Positions 1-11,704 of a stretch of 64,000 nucleotides of DNA are shown here, piece by piece (positions within the stretch are counted from its first letter, which is position 1; the number at the start of each line of letters is the position of its first letter). The stretch is from Piezodorus guildinii (Eukaryota > Arthropoda > Insecta > Hemiptera > Pentatomidae). The stretch lies in the NCBI GenBank assembly GCA_023052935.1, contig CM041293.1, positions 152,023,474 through 152,087,473 of the forward strand, given 5' to 3'. A program made the translations under genes and the position numbers. Below the pieces are notes generated by a model. It made no database searches and was not told the origin of the DNA. It worked only from the letters and a program-made list of their open reading frames with translations.

Positions 1-354
1 AGATTTATAACACTTTGTCATGTAAACAAAGAAATAATAGATTAATAAATAGTTTTGCACTATGTTTTCAACTTTCTTGATCGCCATACAAACTATCACA
101 ACCTTCATATGAAATAAATTATATTCGACTAATAATCAAAACAAGAAATAATAAATGGATTGTGGATTCATGAAAGGAAGAACTAGAAGCAGGAAAAATA
201 GAAAGATTATTCTAGAGTGAATCTCATTATCGTCTGACAGGCATCTGATAAGACAGCTAGGCTTCAACAGCTCAAATAAACTGTATTGGTGTTAAATCAC
301 TACTGAAAAATTAAAACCATGCAGAATACTGAAACTACTACATGCAACACTTAC

Positions 355-555
355 CTAAAATTTCTACGGTGTGAATCTGATCTTTGTTGTCCCCGTCTCC
401 GATCTGGCAAACGTAGTCACCTGCGTCTTGTGGCATGACGTTCGATATTTCGAGGTTGAAACCTTCTACGAGCCTGAATCTTGAATCGCGGGTGACCATG
501 ATTTTGTCGGCAGTAAGAACAGAGGACCCTCGCCGCCAGAGGAGCACGTAACTGC
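355..555 (-). CDS. Internal exon encoding the core of an Ig domain (lachesin/klingon-like cell adhesion protein)
   Basis: The 201-bp exon is bounded by an acceptor (TTTATATTCCAG, AG at 557-556) and a donor (GTAAGT just below 355) on the minus strand. Both splice phases are 1, as is usual for Ig-domain exons. The 67-residue product has the Ig signature: an early Trp in LLWRRGSSVLTA, the strand FNLEISNV, then DAGDYVCQIGDG with the second-sheet Cys and the D-G-Y-C motif, ending in HTVEIL. The spacing and the LLWRRG/VTRD/DAGDYVCQIGD blocks resemble insect lachesin/klingon-like proteins, which are GPI-anchored or secreted neuronal adhesion molecules. The first Cys of the domain should be in the upstream exon. 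Neither neighbouring exon is visible, so flanking introns are long (over 60 kb upstream if the gene is intact). Family assignment is recognition from memory, and the exact orthologue is unresolved. Confidence 0.85.
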
Positions 556-670
556 CTGGAATATAAATTGAATATAAAGCATATTCTAAAGGCTTTAAAT
601 GGTAAAAATATATGTTTTTGTACTTGAAAAATGCTGAGAATCTCAAATGTCTATCACTGATCGTTTTTTT

Positions 671-896
671 TTTCTGTATTATCTTATTAATACAAGCTCC
701 TAAAATATAAAATTTTAACCAAATAATTTTTATCAATATCGGTGTGTCGCATTTGGGATCCTATCCTAGTAAGTTCCGGAAAGTTTTATCTGTGTGCATG
801 GAGTAACTCCAGCTCGAAAACGATAACTTGTATTTAACTGAAATTTTATATTTTAGGAGCTTGTATTAATAAGATGATACAGAAAATTAAAAAAAA
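671..896. repeat. Inverted repeat, 46-bp arms, 110 bp upstream of the Ig exon
   Basis: Arm 671-717 is the reverse complement of 841-896 (about 46 bp with one mismatch, around AGGAGCTTGTATTAATAAGA). The 120-nt spacer contains degenerate HINE-like sequence. It lies inside the intron next to the Ig exon acceptor, so a transcript could fold a stem just upstream of that acceptor. Confidence 0.7.
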
Positions 897-1290
897 AAAA
901 TAAATAAATAAAAAAAAAAAAAGCAAACCATAAGATCCACTTTATACCGTGAATTTTGTACCTTAATACGATATTCTAAAAAACGGCTCCAACGATTTTG
1001 ATTAAACTCGGTATAACAATGTAAAATTTAATAGCTTTGATATCATTTATATTTCATTCCAATTGAAAAAGTCTGACAGGGCATAAATGTCGATATTATC
1101 AAATTTCTTTCTCTAAATTACTTTTAATTAAAGTTAGTGATTGTTTAAATAATTTTCATTGTTAAAAATCTTTATATGAAACACATGTTTCCATTGAAAC
1201 ATAATTATTGAAACTGCAATTCTTTAGTATTAGTACTTAAATTGATTTAAATAACGGATGTATGTAAAATTCTTTTGTTGTAAATGCTTG
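725..1290 (-). mobile_element. HINE-like family, degenerate fragment
   Basis: Matches the family described at 53666-54606: the GTAACTCC microsatellite-flank block near 800, the CACTTTATACC block at 938-950, the AAAACGGCTCCAACGATTTTGATTAAACTCG region and the TGACAGGGC(A/T)TAAATG block. It is interrupted at about 858-925 by an A-rich insertion. Both termini are lost. It shares a diverged downstream half with the copy at 13192-14126, suggesting a subfamily. Confidence 0.6.
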
Positions 1291-1835
1291 AATATTTAGA
1301 TATATGGGGAATTAATGATAGAATAGTGATTCAGATCCTTTTGTAACGAGCGACATAGATAAATATTTACATATGTAATATTTATATACGACTATGTATG
1401 TTTGTATAGATGGATGACGCACGAGGAAGTATCTAACATTAATTATTACATGATATTCCATTTTACTATATTTGAATATAATATTGCAAACATTGCAATT
1501 CAATTACATCTAAATATTTGCATTAGGGACTGTTTATATATCACTATAACACACACACTGATTCATCGCTATATTCAATCCTACAATATTGAAATAATAA
1601 TAAATAAGACGAAATCTCATTTAGAGCTCTAGGTATGTTGGGCGAAAAACAAGTTCTATATTTATTATAGATATGCCCCGGAAAAACATCTTCTAAATCT
1701 TATCCTCTTCTACCGTTTATCGGAGTAGAGACTCCTGCTTATAGGGACTGATCCAAGCCATCTTATTCTGCACCAGCTGCCCACGCCAGCTCCACGCCTT
1801 TCCCCGCTGGACTAGCGTCTAAAACTGTGAAAAAA
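1291..1835. other. No recognisable gene
   Basis: AT-rich sequence without a recognisable domain. Short ORFs at 1402-1632 and 1312-1503 overlap each other on opposite strands and look like chance. The stretch 1690-1830 is GC-richer and non-repetitive within this window. Confidence 0.5.
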
Positions 1836-2733
1836 CCTGGTACGGGCATCACACGACTTTTACTTACCTCCGTTTAAAAAATCGATTAAAGAATTTTCAA
1901 ATACGGTTATAAAAATGAGTGAAACTATTAAAGAATTAATTAAATTGAATTTATATAGAAACATGTGTTATATTTAAAAAAAAAAAAAACTCTATTCTAT
2001 TATTATATAAAATAATCAGTTAGTTTTATCCCTTTTTTTTCACTCTTTATTAACTTTTACAAGCGTGTGTATAAGATGATATCTTCTCTAAAATCATTCT
2101 CCTTTCAACAGTATATTATACGTCTATATTACTGTTCTTATGTTCAAAAACTTAAAATTTCTAATAAAAGAATATATTTTCAGTTTTCTCCTTTAATCGT
2201 TTATCAAATTAACTCAACTTGCATATTTAGCTGTTAATTATCATTGGTAACAAGATAATATAGTTATTTTTATAGAATGTACAAAATTAAAGGTACTTTA
2301 GATCAAAAAATTTAAAATATCGGTATTTAAGCCCTGTCATACTATTTAAATCAGAATGAAATCTACATGATATCATAGCCCATTGAATTTTACATCGATA
2401 TAGGGAGTTTAATTGAAATCTTTGGAGCTGTTTTTGAGAAAATCGTAAAAAGGTGCGAAATCATGATATAATCTAGATCTCCCGGTAAGCTGATTTTTAT
2501 GAAAGAGATTCTGTAACATATAGGGCGTATAGTTGTCTTAAATATGAAATTTCAGTTTCATAGGACTTTTCGTTTTCACTTTTCCTTCGTTATCACACAG
2601 ACCTTTTTCCGGGACTTGGTTATTTGGACTTAAGGGACCCTAAAACGTGTATTTCCGTTGAAAACTAGAATTCAAAAATTTTCACGCTCGCAATACATTC
2701 CGTTACTATATATTTCTGACATAGGTAAGTGTG
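1836..2733 (+). mobile_element. HINE-like family, near full length
   Basis: Left end CCTGGTACGGGCATCACACG is the diverged TCTGGTGCGGGC terminus. The right end is a decayed hairpin, TTACTATATA...ATAGGTAAGTG. The internal microsatellite is reduced to TCACACAG. It stands 200 bp from an inverted copy (2931-3797), giving a tail-to-tail pair. Confidence 0.8.
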
Positions 2734-2930
2734 GCAATATTACACTAGCGGTATCTGGCGCCTTTTTTGGTAACTAGCTTCTTCAAGCTTGCTCCCTATT
2801 TAAGGGTGCGCTAAACTCCGTGAGAAAAGGTTGATGAAAATTCATGAGATACGGTGATAGTTAATTACCATACACTCTCCCATACTTTTAACGTATATAA
2901 TTCAATTAACATATTTTCTATAAAACGTCA
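2734..2930. other. Spacer between two inverted HINE copies
   Basis: About 200 bp with no match elsewhere in the window; no gene signal. It is the loop between the inverted copies. Confidence 0.4.
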
Positions 2931-3797
2931 TTTACATTCACTCACCTATATATGAAATACATAATAAGGGAATGTATCACGATCGTGAAAATTTTCGAAT
3001 TCCAGTTTTCAACGGAAATACATGTTAAAGGTTCCCCTGAGTCCAACTAATCAAGTTCCAAAAAAAGGTCTGTGAGTGAGGTATGCCTAGCGCAAAAATC
3101 ATAAGTGGTACGAAACTGAAATTTCATATTTAGGTCTACTATACGCCGAGATGTTACAATTTTTTCATCAAAATCAGCTTACCAGAAGAGCCAATTTATA
3201 CCATGCAGTTTACACCTTTTTGCGATTTTCTCAAAAACAGCTCTAACGATCATGATTAAACTCTATATATCGATGTCAAATATAATGGGCTTTAAAATCA
3301 TGTAAGTTTTATTCTGGTTGAAATAGCCTGACAGGGCTTAAATGCTGATATATTAAATTTTCTTCCTCTAAAGTACCTATATTTTTATACATTACAAAAG
3401 ATTAACCATATCATCGTGATCACAAAGGACAGCAAAATATACAAGATGGACGAATTCGATGATTAACTGAAGGATAATATAGCCAAACAATTTTTCTAAT
3501 GTAATTTTTCGTTTTTTAATGATAAGAATAGTAATATAGATGTATAATATACAGCTGGAAAGAAAAAGATTTTAGAACATATATTATCTGATAAGTTGTA
3601 AAAGGTAATATAAAGTGACGAATAAAGAATAAACTTATTACTGACTAACAATTTAATATAGTTATATGATTTAATCTAAATCAAGTGTTTCCAACGAAAA
3701 TCAAAAAATACGTTTTCTTAAAATAAACTTCATATATTTAATAGTTTTTAAATTGATTTTAACAGTCGAGTGAAAGTCGTGTGTTGCCCGCACCAGA
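2931..3797 (-). mobile_element. HINE-like family, near full length
   Basis: Starts with a diverged ACATTCACTCACC end and finishes with GTGTTGCCCGCACCAGA followed by a T tract. All internal blocks are present in order, with the TG microsatellite nearly absent (GTCTGTGAGTGAGG). Confidence 0.8.
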
Positions 3798-3892
3798 TTT
3801 TTTTTAGTGTACTCATCAATACCGCCTTTTTCTAAATTTCATTTATGTCTTGGTTGTTAGGATCCGTTCTGGCTGAATTTAAATTAATAAAA

Positions 3893-4041
3893 TTTAATGA
3901 AAAGCATAATTTTCCAACGAAATTAATACACGTTTTATCAAAATGAACCTTAAATATTTTTCAAATTTAAGTAAATTTAATAGTTTGTTATTTGATTCTA
4001 TCAGTCGAGGTAAGTGAAAATAGTGTGTTACCCGCACCAGA
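3893..4041 (-). mobile_element. HINE-like family, terminal fragment
   Basis: Only the terminal 150 bp is present, ending GTGTTACCCGCACCAGA. It lies 95 bp beyond the end of the previous copy in the same orientation, so it may be a deleted tandem copy. Confidence 0.65.
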
Positions 4042-4536
4042 TTTAAAAACAAAACAAAACATGGAGTCCATATTACGCTTGTTTGTTTTGACATAACATC
4101 ATTTAGTTTTAGTTATTTTAGAAAAAAACAAAAATAATAATATTTAACCATTACAATACATCGCTCTCAAGAGTTTTCACTTTCAAAGTGTATCACGGCC
4201 ATAATTTATATCGGGGGAAAGCTTCGATCACCCGGTAACCAGGAAAGGCGCTAGTGAGTACGACAATTTTTTGCAGGTTTTAGATGTTAGTCGCTCTAGA
4301 GCCACCTCCAACGCTACCTTCCCTTGTTTTTTCTGGCTCTTTATCTAGCCCTTTTTAATTTCAATCTTGTCTCGTACACTATTTTTGCTATCGTATCTCC
4401 CTATATTCCTGAAAAACTTATAAAATATAAAGATCTAAAAGTATACTGGGATGAATAAAGAATTACATATCAAAGTGTGCTGCATAAACGTTCTGATATC
4501 TTGTTCTATTCCCTTCCCCTAACTTCCCCCCACCCC

Positions 4537-4598
<62 letters not shown>

Positions 4599-4984
4599 AT
4601 AAAGAAAAGAAAATAAACGGCTAAAATCATAGAAGTACCCGTCACTCAAATCCAAAATTAACTAGCAAGAATTTTCTCTGGATTTGAAATCATTATATCA
4701 CTAAGAAAAAGTAAGACTGCCTTAGATTGTCCAACCTTCGAACTAATACAAAAATCACGGAAGACCTTAATCAAGAATTGAGAAATTTAAATTCAGCCTA
4801 GAAAGCTTGACACCTGCCCGAATTACGGACCTTCCAGGAAGTTTAAATACTTTAGGAAATTTTAAATAAATAAAAGCATCTACATTCCCTTTTTCTGTTA
4901 TCCTGGATGTAAATTTATTTCCACCAAATTGAGATGAAGTTGTAAATAATAATAACATTGAAATTGATATATTTAATATTAACA
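4042..4984. other. No recognisable gene; poly-A tract
   Basis: Contains a 60-nt A run (4538-4597) preceded by C-rich sequence, with no identifiable retroposon body and no convincing coding sequence. The ORF at 4463-4645 is a translation of the homopolymer. Confidence 0.5.
4538..4597. repeat. Poly-A homopolymer, 60 nt
   Basis: Uninterrupted A run. It could be the tail of a decayed retroposon, but no body is recognisable. Confidence 0.9.
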
Positions 4985-4999
4985 TTGTTAAAAATTCAA

Positions 5000-5090
5000 T
5001 AAAGTCCCGATTAAAGGTTGGAAATGCGTGTTATTATTCAGTTGCTAAGTGACTTAGTTCGCGGCTTCTATCTAAAAAAGGGAGAAAAAA
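5000..5090 (+). mobile_element. RTE-like LINE fragment
   Basis: The ~90 bp from AAGTCCCGATTAAAGG to CTTCTATCTAAAAA is nearly identical to the RTE-like copies at 16543-17304 (minus) and 36125-36205 (plus). It encodes the SRLKVGNACYYSVAK segment with an in-frame stop. Confidence 0.75.
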
Positions 5091-6455
5091 AAATTCGTTT
5101 AGTTATCATCTACAAAAAGAACTGATTTTTCACTAAATAACAGATCTTGTGGAATGTTCGTTGAATTATAAGGATTAATCAAGAAATCTAATTTGTTCAA
5201 ATCTCATCCTTTACCCTTCAAATGACCAAACGTCATCACCAAGATAACAATCCTTTCAAAATCTTTAACCCTCTATCTACCTAGAAAACCTCTTTAAGAA
5301 AGAATAAGGTTAGGAGAGATTTAACTGTACTTGAAAATACGGAAGTAATTCCACAAAATTCACGCAAAATGTTTGCTTAGCATGTCTGACCTCGCCAGGG
5401 TAGAGATATTGTTTTTAACACGAATAATAAATATGAGCTCTCCGGTTCATTAATAATTTAACAATTACTCGCGTAGAACATGAGGGAGTACGGTGAGAAT
5501 ATATTTTTAAAAAATGGCGAGCAATCTAAGATGGCTATCGGCCTGTCTATTTGTTTCCTTAATGCTGCCGCAGCTGACCACTGGCTCGCCGTAATGGCCG
5601 CTCCTGGGCTACGGCTCCTTATCTTGAGTGGTTTCGTTAGTGAGGGCGATATATAGCCCAAATTATAATGAATTTTTAACATGGAACTACCGCACGCCAC
5701 GGTGCCAAACCTAGCAATTATGTATTTTAAGTGTCAACGATTAGTATTGGCGGTGTTATTTTAAAATATAGCGTGCCCCTTCAGGTAATATTCAGCTGAT
5801 ATCGATAGCCTGAGTCAGGCCCGTCAGCGAAAAAGTCTGACAGCTCAAATATTTACAGAACGACAATTTAACACTTAACAGAGTAATTGATAAGAAGCGG
5901 TGGCGGGTACAGATTTTTGTGGGAGAAGTATTTTTTTTTTTTTATAGTTTTGAAGGAGATGGCGGTAGATTTTCATGGGATGTATATAAAGTAAATAGGC
6001 GTTTTCAACCTAATATTTGGATTATTACTTTCTCGGTATAAAATACAATTGATACTCAAAGTATATTACATTGTTATAACGTCGTTTGGCAAATTGCTTG
6101 ATCCCAAGCTTATACAATTGTTTTTGACGACTGTCAAAGAACTCGTGGATCGTAATTTCAACTTTCTCTAAATTATCCTCTTTTTTTTCCTCCGAATACA
6201 ATGGGGACTCAACACCTTCCTGCAAAACCTCATCAACATATACTTATCGTCTTCAGGAGGCCTCCTTCCTTTAGTATCTCCACTGTTTTTTTTTTAACTA
6301 ACGCTATGCAGTGAGCTTGTGAAGTACGCCGTTTTTAATAATAATTTCAGGAGTTACATCAACAGCTGTTAATTTTTATGTAGTAATGCTTTTGAAAAAC
6401 CAGAATTTTGTTAGATATTGTCATGTTTCTTCTTTGGAAGTAAAAACCAAATGGC

Positions 6456-6493
<38 letters not shown>

Positions 6494-7171
6494 AGTCTAA
6501 TGGAATTAAAGAAGCTTAGAGAGTGCTCTAAAAGGATCATAAAGTATTAATAAGTATTGCATACGATTAAAATATGTTCATTTCCTAAAAATATTGAATG
6601 TGATAAAACCGCTATTAAAAAAATGAACGTTGTGTAAAAAAAAAAAAATGAATTTTAGCAATACCATATTTGTCCAATTAAGTTAATTATAATAGCAATA
6701 TATCATTTTTACAAAACAAAGTACGGTAAAAAGGAGCTCATCTACAGAAATCTAATTTTAATCCTAAAAGAGTTATAAACATTATGATCCACACATATAT
6801 AGGACCATATTCCGTTCGACTGTTATAGCGCCGTTCAGGTGTTTTGCTCTAAGAGTCATACCATTAAGAACCATGGAAATGTCCTTTCTTGTCGAGGTTG
6901 AGTTCCCTCAATCAGTTAGTGAAAACACCTCCCCGTGGTTCAAAGAGTTTATCTAGGAATGAATGACAGCTTTGTGCCCAGCTTAATTCAACCTTGGAGA
7001 TCGAAGAAGAAGTAAAAGGAAGATCACAGTAGCAATAGAAGGAATCAGCCTCTGACAGAGGGCATCAGCACTTTATATCACTGAAGACAAATCACGTTTA
7101 GCACAAGAGATTAAGAAGAGATGTAAATAAATGCCATATATATTTTTTAATGTAATTTTAAAAATTACAAA
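5091..7171. other. No recognisable gene; one GC-richer block
   Basis: Mostly AT-rich. 5440-5830 is GC-richer and not repeated elsewhere here, so it is a candidate conserved non-coding block. A T32 run lies at 6458-6489. ORFs at 5458-5700 and 6025-6225 (minus) show no recognisable domain. Confidence 0.4.
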
Positions 7172-7690
7172 TGACTACTCCAACACTTACTAGACAGATG
7201 CTCTAACCTTTCACTTAACTACAAAATACTCATTTACATGAAAATGAGGCCTATCTGGACCTACGGAGTTGAGCTTTGGGGCTCCACTAAACCATCAAAC
7301 TCTTCCCGTATCCAATCCTTACAATCCAAAATCCTTCGTAAAATCCTCAACGCTCCTTACTTTGTCATGAATAAAATCATTCATAAAGACCTCCAAGTTC
7401 CTTATGTAGCTGATTTGGCCCGTACCAGGTATCATTCCTACCATGTTAACCTCCATTCCACTTCAAATATACTAGTTTCAATCCTTCCTTCCTCTACAAT
7501 TCCTGATAATCCACCGAGGCGCCTAAAGAGAAGATGGCCTCGAGACCTTCTTGTTAGGATTGATTACTAGAGTGCTGCCAATGGGCAGTTTCTCTTCACG
7601 GTTTTCATGTGCATATCTTTTATCAGCATATTTACTTGATGTATTATAATATACAGTTGTAAATTTCAATAAAATAATTTAAGAAAAATT
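7172..7690 (+). mobile_element. Jockey-clade LINE, 5'-truncated 3' end
   Basis: Codes for the C-terminal part of a jockey-type reverse transcriptase: RPIWTYGVELWGSTKPSNSS, then RIQSLQSKILRKILNAPYF, and a basic C-terminus RRLKRRWPRDLL. This is followed by the family 3' UTR GAGTGCTGCCAATGGGCAG and AATAAA near an A-rich end. The frame is open from 7238 to 7570, but the enzyme domains are missing, so the copy is dead. Confidence 0.85.
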
Positions 7691-7899
7691 AAAAACTGCT
7701 TACAGTTTCCTTTCATGTTCATCCATTTGTTTCCCGTCCTCTTGGACAAGTTTATCCCTCAATCTCAGGCCAGGTCTTTTTCTTCTTCATGCATGGTCTA
7801 AATGGATCGTTTCGGTAATGCTTTTTTGACTATCTATGCTCTAATCAAATATCTAGCCAACCTTCATTTCATTTTATGGCCTTTACTTAAATGTTTAAC

Positions 7900-8200
7900 T
7901 TATAAGTCAGTGCGCCGTATAGGATTGTGGGATAGATTAACACCGCCCTTCCGTAGAGCTATCTTATGTTGATCTGCAACATCGCTCAAATTAGGACAGA
8001 TGAGGCTGTCGGGAAAGTATGCGATCTCCTTTAGTCTCTGAACGGAGAAGTATACTTTGTATCCACAGAAACCGTGCCCAGCTTATGATAGGGACACCTA
8101 AGAGGATTGCTTCCATTTTCTCGCTAAATGTCCCGCGTAGCAAGAGAATAGAATCGCTACATGCGCTTATTAAGTAATATTTCTCTGAGAGCCATTTTTG
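7900..8200 (+). pseudogene. Possible LINE C-terminal zinc-knuckle relic
   Basis: A broken frame contains EDCFHFLAKCP, like the C...C...HFL..CP knuckle at the end of many insect LINE polymerases and of the copy at 30259-30528. No open frame extends beyond it. Confidence 0.3.
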
Positions 8201-8228
8201 TTCTTGTGGAACCTATGGTAATAGACTT

Positions 8229-9580
8229 ACAATTGAGACGTTGATTTCCAAAAGGTACTAAATGACATTTTTTTCAAAGTTGATGTTTTCACATATTTGT
8301 ATTCTAATGGTTTAGTTTTATCTAAATCCGTCATCAAATTTTATCTTAAAACATAAAAATCCTTTAAAAAAGTATTTTAAAATTGCATTTAAATTTGCAT
8401 TGGTACTAAATCCACATTTTATTTCATTCCAAAAGGTACTATATCCATGTTTCGTTCCAAAACGTACTTTATCCTATGTAAACAGATATAACCTTTCCTT
8501 TCATTTCCTTCCAAGAGGTACTATATTTCCTACTTTACGGCAGAAGCACCTAATCCCGTAATATATCACCATTAATTTATTGTTTTCATCATTTTATGCA
8601 TTTTTATTGGTTCATTTAGCACGTCTTGAATCACCGCCATTATTATGATCAATAGTTTTAACCTAATAATCAGTTTGTAAGCTGTTTTAAACAAATTAGT
8701 TGCGTCGCTTTTGTTCGTTTAGGTTGTCAATTAAATTACTTTTTTTCATAGTATTTCTTCTTGAAGCAACATAAATTTGGTTTAATATTTTTCAGAAACT
8801 AACATTTTACTATTAAAATGTCAGTTTCTGAAAAAATATTCTATAATAATGGTATTTGATGCAGCAAATAGTTGGAATTATTATCCCACGAACTTGCTAA
8901 ATATGTGAAGAAAATCCGTGCCTGATCTAACTTAGTAGTCGATTTTTTTGTGTAAAATAAAAGCTCAAAAGTTATTATTTATCAGTATCTATGCTTAAAT
9001 ATTGTTTACAAGTCGTTAGTAATATAGATAAATTTGATAAATTCACACAAATAGTAAATACAAGTTCAAAACAAACTTCATAATTACATACTTTCTTATT
9101 ATAGTGCCATAAATAGATAAATGGTCCTATGAATATTCACGTTCTTTCTGAATCAATAATGAATCGATAATCAATATAATTAACCAACAAAGAAAGATAT
9201 TTCTCAGAGGGAGAATAAGGAAATATACATAACTTAGTAATTAACGATATAAAGACGTTAGCTATCGGTAATATTGTATAAGGAAGGTTAATAGTGACTG
9301 TTACCAACTTATCTCACGTTATATTCTTCCAAAAAGTACTATATCCCTTTTAATTCTTTCCAAAAAGTACTATATCCATATTATGTTGTTTGAAATCATC
9401 GGAAAAGTGCAATAATTTGGAAAAATGAGATGGCAACACACTTAAAAATCAACTTTATATTTTAATAAAAAAAGAATCACATAAATTGGCCCAGAAATAA
9501 ATAAATGACAGATTTTTGCGTTTCCTGCAAAATTTTCTAAAGTGGATATAGTTCCTTTTGGAAATCAACGTCTCAATTGT
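8229..9580. mobile_element. 1.35-kb TIR element with repeated subterminal motifs
   Basis: The ends are inverted repeats of about 30 bp (ACAATTGAGACGTTGATTTC at 8229; its complement ends at 9580). Inside, the motif TTCCAAAAGGTACTATATCC recurs with small changes near both ends (for example 8435-8530 and 9325-9385), like transposase-binding subterminal repeats. A central hairpin (8784-8840) sits among them. No transposase ORF is visible, so it is non-autonomous. No clear target-site duplication was found, and the superfamily is unknown. Confidence 0.75.
8784..8840. repeat. Hairpin of about 25 bp inside the TIR element
   Basis: ATTTTTCAGAAACT...ACATTTTA pairs with TAAAATGT...AGTTTCTGAAAAA across a 4-nt loop, with one mismatch. 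Confidence 0.75.
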
Positions 9581-10871
9581 TGCATGTTTTTGTAGCGGGA
9601 AATCTAAAAATCAGGTCTATACATGTCGCGTCATAAAGCCGGGAGAATGTTCCGTAGGAAGAAAACTTACAGCCTTTTCATTGCTGTTGTTTATTTTATT
9701 TATTTTTATTATTAAATAAAGCAAATGCGGTTATTTATCAATATATTTTGTTACTATTAATATTGTATTGAAATTGCATATTGTTATTGTGTTCTGTACA
9801 ATAATTTACTAAGTTGTGCCCTGGAGCTATGTTTGGTTATTTGTGTTGTGCCGGCTGGCTCCATTTGTATAGGGATTGCACTAAAAACAAATACAGGTCT
9901 GCAGTACTATTGCTGAATAAAGTATTGAATTTAATTAGTAATAAAAAATTAGGAATTCCACTTATATAAATAATTTTAAAATATTTATAAATTATGTCGG
10001 GCATCGTTAGAGAAGGAATGAAATTTAGCTACTGATGACGTATTTTGCTGGTTAGTCAATACCCCCTCATCCTTTGATGTCATGTCTCATTTTCATTTGA
10101 TGAATGTACAACGATTTTAATATGTGAATAATATTCAAACACAAAACACCGATATATACTCAAATATATATTCAGAGATAACGTTCATATTCATACAGCA
10201 AAATATGGCTAAAGCCTTCAAAGGTACTGTAATATTATTAATGTATTATTGTTGCAATACAGCGTTTTTAAATTCCTTAAATATTAATACTCCATTAATT
10301 TATTCTACATATCTACGATCAGAAAAAGAAACTGTAAGGAATTCTCATCTAATAGCTGGTAGAAATAGCTCCATTCATAGTGATCTTTTATGTTTGTTAG
10401 TTCAGAATAAGTACTTTGATTTTAATTTGGCTATATTTAATTTAAATACTTTTTAAAAGATATTTATATAAATAATTATAATATCCAAATAATGAATTCA
10501 AAGGATCGGATAAGGGGACGGGTTTTATGAATTATATTTTAATGAAAGTGGACCAAAATTTGATAGCCCCTATCAAAGCTAAGAGAGTGGGTTTTCCATT
10601 TTATTTGAATTCAAAGGACTAACCTTTTTTTCTTTTTCCTTTTTTTTTTTTTTTTTTTTTCTCTTCAGGCCGGTGTCTTTTCTTTATGTTTATTTTGTGC
10701 TTCGATTGACCCCCTTCTCCTTTTCTTACTGGAATACTAAGTAAGTCTTATTGATTCAAAGAGCCTTCCTCGCCCGGGTTCTGGATTATCCTAGGGAATA
10801 ACTAAATGTTTTCATATTAAAATCCTACAGTCAACTATAAAAGGCTTATATCAAATAAACTTAAAAAAAAA
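9581..10871. other. No recognisable gene
   Basis: AT-rich. The ORF 10124-10456 (110 aa) has no recognisable domain and strongly AT-biased codons. 10630-10660 is a T-rich run. 9830-9950 could be a retroposon 3' end (AATAAAG) but has no match here. Confidence 0.4.
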
Positions 10872-11704
10872 TCTGGTGCGGGCAACACATGACTTTCACT
10901 TACCTCCATTTTAAAAACCAATGAAACAATTTTCAAATACAGTTAGAGATAAAAATTAGTGAAACTATTAAAGAATTAATTAAATTGAATTTAGATAAAA
11001 ACATGTGTTTTATTAAAAAATCATTTATATTATTATCTAAAATAATAAGTTAGTTTCATAGTCCCCAACGGTTTATTACACATGTATATTACTGTTCTTA
11101 TGTTCAAAAACGAAAAATTGCATTAAAAAAATATTATTTCAGTTTTTTTCCTTTAGTTAGGTACCGAATTCTTTCAATTTATATACTTACCTGTTTTTCA
11201 TCAGTGGTAACAAGATGATATGGTTATTATTATAGAATCATCAAAATTAAAGGTATTTTAGGGAAAGAAAATTTAAAATATCGGCATTTAAGCCTTGTCA
11301 GACTATTTTAATCAGAATAATAACTACGTGATATTAAAGCCCATTAAATTTTACATCGATATAGCGAGTTTAATTAAAATCGTCAGAACCGTTTTCGAGA
11401 AAATCGGAAAAAGGTGCAAAATGCATAGTTTAAAGTGGCTGTACTGGTAAGCTCATTTTGATGAAAAAGGTTTTGTAACGTCTCGGGCGTATATTTGTCT
11501 TAAATATGAAATTTCAGTTTCATAGGACTTACCGTTTACGCCCGGGAGTTAACGTACACAGACACACACACACACACAGAACTTTTTTGCGGGACTTGGT
11601 TTTGAACTCAGGGGACCCTAAAACGTGTATTTCCATTGAAAACTGGAATTCGAAAATGTTCACGATAGCAATACTTCACCTTACTATACATAGTAACCGA
11701 AAGT
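10872..11704 (+). mobile_element. HINE-like family, near full length
   Basis: Intact left end TCTGGTGCGGGCAACACATG, a short internal CA run (about 11562-11578), and a terminal hairpin TTACTATACATAGTAA followed by CCGAAAGT. The ORF 11506-11706 within it is not a gene. Confidence 0.88.

Noticed and set aside
4463..4645. Poly-Phe ORF
   Set aside because: Translation of the A60 homopolymer.
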